Positions 7,054 through 8,219 of a stretch of DNA of 8,219 bases are shown here, one piece after another. Position 1 is the stretch's first letter, and every line of letters starts with the position of its first letter. Origin of the DNA: QHWK01 sp035315685 (lineage in GTDB: Bacteria > Acidobacteriota > Vicinamibacteria > Vicinamibacterales > CAVVIG01); contig DATFXR010000599.1 of NCBI GenBank assembly GCA_035315685.1, forward strand, positions 1 through 8,219, read 5' to 3'. The position numbers and the translations under genes are program-made. The notes under the pieces are model-generated. The model saw nothing but the letters and a program-made list of their open reading frames with translations. It was not told the DNA's origin and did not search any database.

Positions 7054-7086
7054 CTTCGCCCCGTCACTTACAGGAAGCGACGAAGC
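7053..7086 (-). repeat. Leader hairpin of the polysaccharide operon
   Basis: On the minus strand GCTTCG (7086-7081) pairs exactly with CGAAGC (7058-7053), and inside it CGTCGCTT-CCTGT-AAGTGACG can form an eight-pair stem with one G-U and a five-base loop. The two pairings share a CG, so the fold is either nested with a bulge or alternative. No T-run follows, so it is not a simple intrinsic terminator. It could stabilise the message or be chance. Confidence 0.45.
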
Positions 7087-7128
7087 AGGGCTTTTTCACG
7101 ACGCTCGAGCTGGGGCTGAGAGCGACGA

Positions 7129-7157
7129 AATATGTCACAGGCGACCTCGTGTATCAA
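7129..7157 (-). promoter_or_regulatory. Candidate sigma-70-type promoter of the polysaccharide operon
   Basis: On the minus strand TTGATA (7157-7152; five of six matches to TTGACA) and CATATT (7134-7129; four of six matches to TATAAT) are separated by exactly 17 bases. Transcription would begin near 7122, giving a leader of about 100 bases before the regulator ATG at 7021. The -35 lies inside the palindrome at 7150-7167. The -10 abuts the CTGTGACA arm at 7140-7133, so bound proteins at either site would touch RNA polymerase. Prediction by eye only. Confidence 0.45.
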
Positions 7158-7205
7158 TTCAGATACAGAAGTCGGTCGGTGACGATACGGACGACCGCTG
7201 TGACA
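7133..7205. repeat. Exact 8-bp inverted repeat framing the operator (TGTCACAG / CTGTGACA)
   Basis: TGTCACAG at 7133-7140 and CTGTGACA at 7198-7205 are exact reverse complements with 57 bases between them, the 18-bp palindrome lying inside. The centres are about 65 bp apart, near six helical turns. The left arm abuts the candidate -10. This could be a pair of half-sites for a second DNA-binding protein, or chance. Confidence 0.4.
7150..7167. promoter_or_regulatory. 18-bp palindromic candidate operator, TGTATC-N6-GATACA
   Basis: TGTATC (7150-7155) and GATACA (7162-7167) are perfect inverted arms around AATTCA. The minus-strand reading, TGTATCTGAATTGATACA, shares the ten bases TGTATCTGAA with a separate site at 7251-7260. 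The dyad sits about 130-146 bases upstream of the regulator gene and overlaps the candidate -35 hexamer. Its size fits a dimer of the Fis-type helix-turn-helix regulator encoded just downstream. The binding protein is inferred. Confidence 0.5.
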
Positions 7206-7227
7206 GCCCGGCTATCGGCTGGGAGAG

Positions 7228-7264
7228 GTTGTATCAGCAGGGAGACGAGTTGTATCTGAAGAGA
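7228..7264. repeat. Two direct repeats GTTGTATCnGnAGnGA, 21 bp apart
   Basis: GTTGTATCAGCAGGGA (7228-7243) and GTTGTATCTGAAGAGA (7249-7264) match at 13 of 16 positions, including all of GTTGTATC. The start-to-start distance of 21 bp is two helical turns, so proteins bound at both would lie on the same DNA face. Both contain the TGTATC half-site of the palindrome at 7150-7167. They lie 210-240 bases upstream of the regulator gene, a usual place for upstream activating sites. Confidence 0.5.
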
Positions 7265-7284
7265 AACGGATCTGCACGAAAAGA

Positions 7285-7304
7285 GATTTGGATTTTGGAA
7301 TTTG
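7285..7304. repeat. AT-rich short tandem (GATTTG, GATTTTG, GAATTTG)
   Basis: Three degenerate 6-7 base units, GATTTG (7285-7290), GATTTTG (7291-7297) and GAATTTG (7298-7304), stand head to tail in an otherwise GC-rich region. The last unit includes the left copy of the inverted repeat TTGGAATTT at 7295-7303. No gene is involved. Confidence 0.5.
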
Positions 7305-7376
7305 AAGTGCGTGAACAACGGTCCGGTTAAGGCCGGACACTACCCGTCGCCAGTCGCGAAGACCCTGAAATTCCAA
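7295..7376. repeat. REP-like palindromic element with outer inverted repeats
   Basis: The core is GTCCGG-TTAAGG-CCGGAC (7321-7338), a perfect six-pair stem followed by ACTACC. Around it, TTGGAATTT (7295-7303) and AAATTCCAA (7368-7376) form a nine-base inverted repeat. The core translates as VRLRPDTT on the plus strand and VVSGLNRT on the minus strand. I recall near-identical peptides (VRLKPDTT, VVSGFSRT) tacked onto many predicted proteins in acidobacterial genomes, so I judge this a copy of a dispersed intergenic repeat. That is memory, not a search. The stem lies about 43 bases past the stop of the membrane protein gene and has no T-run, so a terminator role is doubtful. Confidence 0.55.
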
Positions 7377-7380
7377 GGCC

Positions 7381-7866
7381 TTATTCCCGGCGGACCGGGT
7401 CCGGCGGCGCAGCCGGCGTGCTCGCTGACGTGCCGAAAGACTGCGGGGGACCGCTCCGCAGGTCGGCGGGGCTGCCGCCATCGATCAGGCTGTTGATGAA
7501 GAACGCAATGCCGAGCACGACGAGAAAGCCGCCGACGCCGACCGCGACCGACGTCTCGTTCGCGGTGAAGGCGATCAACACGATGAGCCCGAACCCCACG
7601 CCCATCAACGTCACCCCGGCCCGGCGGTGGCGGCTCGATCCGTAGCGGTACTCGCGGCGCTCGAACCGGTTCATCGCGCGATCGAATCCGCGCGGATCGA
7701 CTTCCGGCGCCGGCACGAGACCACGCTCGATCATCGCGATCCGCTCCCGGATTTCCAGCTCACGCACACGCGCGCGGACCAGCGTCCTGACGATCACGAG
7801 CACGAACACCGCGACAATCGCCGTGATGGGAATCAGGAACGGGCTGATCACGAACATGTCGTCCAC
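7381..7866 (-). CDS. Small membrane protein of unknown function with three predicted helices (DUF6249-like)
   Basis: The 161-residue product has a hydrophobic helix at about 6-29 (ISPFLIPITAIVAVFVLVIV), a charged stretch at 30-80, probably helical, containing ELEIRERIAMIERGLVP (36-52), then helices at about 84-101 and 106-127, and a Pro/Ser-rich tail. The RERIAMIERGL pattern after a first helix resembles small membrane proteins annotated DUF6249; I am only moderately sure of that name. No enzymatic motif is visible. The start is GTG at 7866, with a strong GGAGG four bases upstream; ATG at 7857 is possible but 13 bases away. It is transcribed divergently from the ECF sigma gene and its promoter copies that gene's promoter motif, so it is probably a target of that sigma factor, perhaps in envelope stress. 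It does not show the zinc-binding HxxxCxxC pattern common in anti-sigma factors. Confidence 0.85.
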   Translation of the reverse strand: MDDMFVISPFLIPITAIVAVFVLVIVRTLVRARVRELEIRERIAMIERGLVPAPEVDPRGFDRAMNRFERREYRYGSSRHRRAGVTLMGVGFGLIVLIAFTANETSVAVGVGGFLVVLGIAFFINSLIDGGSPADLRSGPPQSFGTSASTPAAPPDPVRRE

Positions 7867-7870
7867 GAAT

Positions 7871-7875
7871 CCTCC
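7871..7875 (-). promoter_or_regulatory. Shine-Dalgarno GGAGG deciding the GTG start of the membrane protein
   Basis: GGAGG on the minus strand ends four bases before GTG (7866-7864) but 13 bases before the next ATG (7857-7855). The GTG start is therefore favoured. The site falls within the roughly 20-base leader expected from the promoter at 7891-7920. Confidence 0.6.
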
Positions 7876-7890
7876 AGGACTGGCAGGAAG

Positions 7891-7920
7891 ATTAGACTGG
7901 CGGGCGTAATGAATTGTTTC
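7891..7920 (-). promoter_or_regulatory. ECF-type promoter of the membrane protein gene
   Basis: On the minus strand GAAACAATT (7920-7912) and TCTAAT (7896-7891) are separated by 15 bases. The upstream box resembles the GGAACTT -35 and the downstream box the GTCTAA-like -10 of RpoE-type sigma factors. Here the -10 reads AGTCTAAT. The start of transcription is expected near 7884-7886, giving a short leader with GGAGG. The same motif with the same spacing faces the other way at 7946-7975. Confidence 0.75.
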
Positions 7921-7945
7921 ACCTCCGCGCTAGCCGGGCCGGCCC

Positions 7946-7975
7946 GAAACAATTTGCGGGACCGCGGGTTCTAAT
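7946..7975 (+). promoter_or_regulatory. ECF-type promoter of the sigma factor gene
   Basis: GAAACAATT (7946-7954), a 15-base spacer, and TCTAAT (7970-7975) repeat exactly the boxes and spacing of the divergent promoter at 7891-7920. Transcription would start about 7981-7984, only two to five bases before the ATG at 7986. This implies autoregulation by the sigma factor and an almost leaderless message. Confidence 0.75.
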
Positions 7976-7985
7976 ACGGTGGCGG

Positions 7986-8219
7986 ATGGAGCCAGTCAAC
8001 GAGCGCGCGCTCGTCGAGCGGTGCCGTTCCGGCGACGAGGGTGCGTTTCAGGAGCTGGTCGACCGCTACAAAGGCCTGGTCTTCGCGTTGATCGCGCGTA
8101 CGGTTCAGGATCGGTCGCGGGCCGAGGATCTCGCGCAGGAGGTTTTTCTCCGGGTCCATCGCGGGTTGCCGTACTTCCGCGGAGAGGCGCGTCTCTCGAC
8201 CTGGATCTACAGGATCGTC
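7986..8219 (+). CDS. RpoE-like ECF sigma factor, N-terminal part (cut by window edge)
   Basis: The first 78 codons are present. The product begins MEPVNERALVERCRSGDEGA, continues FQELVDRYKGLVFALIARTV, and shows RAEDLAQEVFLRVHRGL (45-61) with FRGEARLSTWIYRIV (64-78). This is sigma region 2: the DLAQEVFLRV core-binding helix and the F-R-G-E-A-LSTW-IYRI segment (2.3-2.4) that melts and reads the -10. Region 4, which reads the -35, lies beyond the window, as would any anti-sigma gene. It resembles the RpoE-like group of extracytoplasmic-function sigma factors, which direct RNA polymerase to envelope-stress promoters. I see no in-frame start upstream and no spaced Shine-Dalgarno; the bases just before ATG are GGTGGCGG and follow the predicted -10 almost at once. 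It probably controls both its own gene and the divergent membrane protein. Confidence 0.93.
   Translation, partial: MEPVNERALVERCRSGDEGAFQELVDRYKGLVFALIARTVQDRSRAEDLAQEVFLRVHRGLPYFRGEARLSTWIYRIV

Larger units (their letters stand above)
7022..7380. other. 359-base intergenic control region of the polysaccharide operon
   Basis: No credible gene lies here. Reading from the regulator start outward it holds: a leader of about 100 bases with two inverted repeats (7030-7053 and 7053-7086); a candidate promoter (7129-7157); a palindrome over its -35 (7150-7167); an 8-bp inverted repeat framing that palindrome (7133-7140 and 7198-7205); two TGTATC direct repeats (7228-7264); an AT-rich short tandem (7285-7304); and a REP-like palindrome (7321-7338). 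The stretch 7260-7310 is visibly poorer in GC than the rest. By eye I found no TGGC-N-TTGC type sigma-54 promoter on the minus strand. Confidence 0.7.

Noticed and set aside
7022..7260. Sigma-54 promoter upstream of the activator-like regulator
   Set aside because: No convincing GG/GC pair with the TGGC and TTGC context was found by eye on the minus strand, and the regulator itself lacks GAFTGA.
7043..7330. 95-codon plus-strand frame in the intergenic region
   Set aside because: Codons such as CTT, ACA, GGA, ATA and GTA ignore the local G/C third-position bias, and the frame runs through the operators and the repeat; no ribosome site or homology is evident.
7339..7380. Intrinsic terminator just after the membrane protein gene
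   Set aside because: The nearest stem (7321-7338) lacks a following T-run on the minus strand and is better explained as a dispersed repeat.
7391..7403. GC-rich palindrome CGGACC-G-GGTCCG
   Set aside because: It lies in the coding sequence for the Pro-rich tail, leaves no room for a proper loop, and is expected by chance at this GC content.
7212..7481. 89-codon minus-strand frame overlapping the membrane protein gene end
   Set aside because: It covers the repeat element (giving VVSGLNRT) and is out of frame with the real gene; it is a typical spurious call over this repeat.

Overview
High-GC bacterial DNA, most likely from an Acidobacteriota genome of the Vicinamibacteria type. That placement rests on base composition, on gene content (surface polysaccharide genes, FkbM methyltransferase, RpoE-like ECF sigma factor), and on an intergenic palindrome (7321-7338) whose translated forms (VRLRPDTT on one strand, VVSGLNRT on the other) match a dispersed repeat I remember from predicted proteins of such genomes. 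It is an inference, not a proof.

Layout. Positions 7021 down to 1 hold one long minus-strand operon for an exported polysaccharide, running off the left edge. In transcription order it encodes: a regulator built like a sigma-54 activator but with its ATPase motifs destroyed (7021-6011); a short periplasmic outer-membrane polysaccharide export (OPX/Wza-family) protein (5998-5099); a class II glutamine amidotransferase/asparagine synthetase-like enzyme (5095-3233); an unrecognised 48-residue protein (3236-3090); an FkbM-type methyltransferase (3093-2242); a GT4 glycosyltransferase (2245-1067); a GT2 glycosyltransferase (1070-162); and the start of another GT4 glycosyltransferase (165-1, cut by the window). 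The last five gene junctions are all exact 4-base stop/start overlaps (ATGA or GTGA), so translation is probably coupled along the chain. No flippase, polymerase, chain-length or beta-barrel gene lies in the window.

The 359-base stretch 7022-7380 holds a dense control region for this operon: a candidate sigma-70-type promoter whose -35 hexamer lies inside an 18-bp palindrome (TGTATC-N6-GATACA), an 8-bp inverted repeat flanking that palindrome, two more TGTATC sites 21 bp apart, and possible hairpins in the leader. Beside it is an AT-rich, short-repeat stretch and a REP-like palindromic element.

Positions 7381-8219 form a separate, divergent module: a small three-helix membrane protein (7866-7381, minus) and an RpoE-like ECF sigma factor (7986 to the right edge, plus). 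The 119 bases between them carry two outward-facing copies of one bipartite promoter motif, GAAACAATT-N15-TCTAAT, with identical spacing. This strongly suggests that the sigma factor drives both its own gene and the membrane protein. Its own -10 is so close to the ATG that the message may be leaderless.
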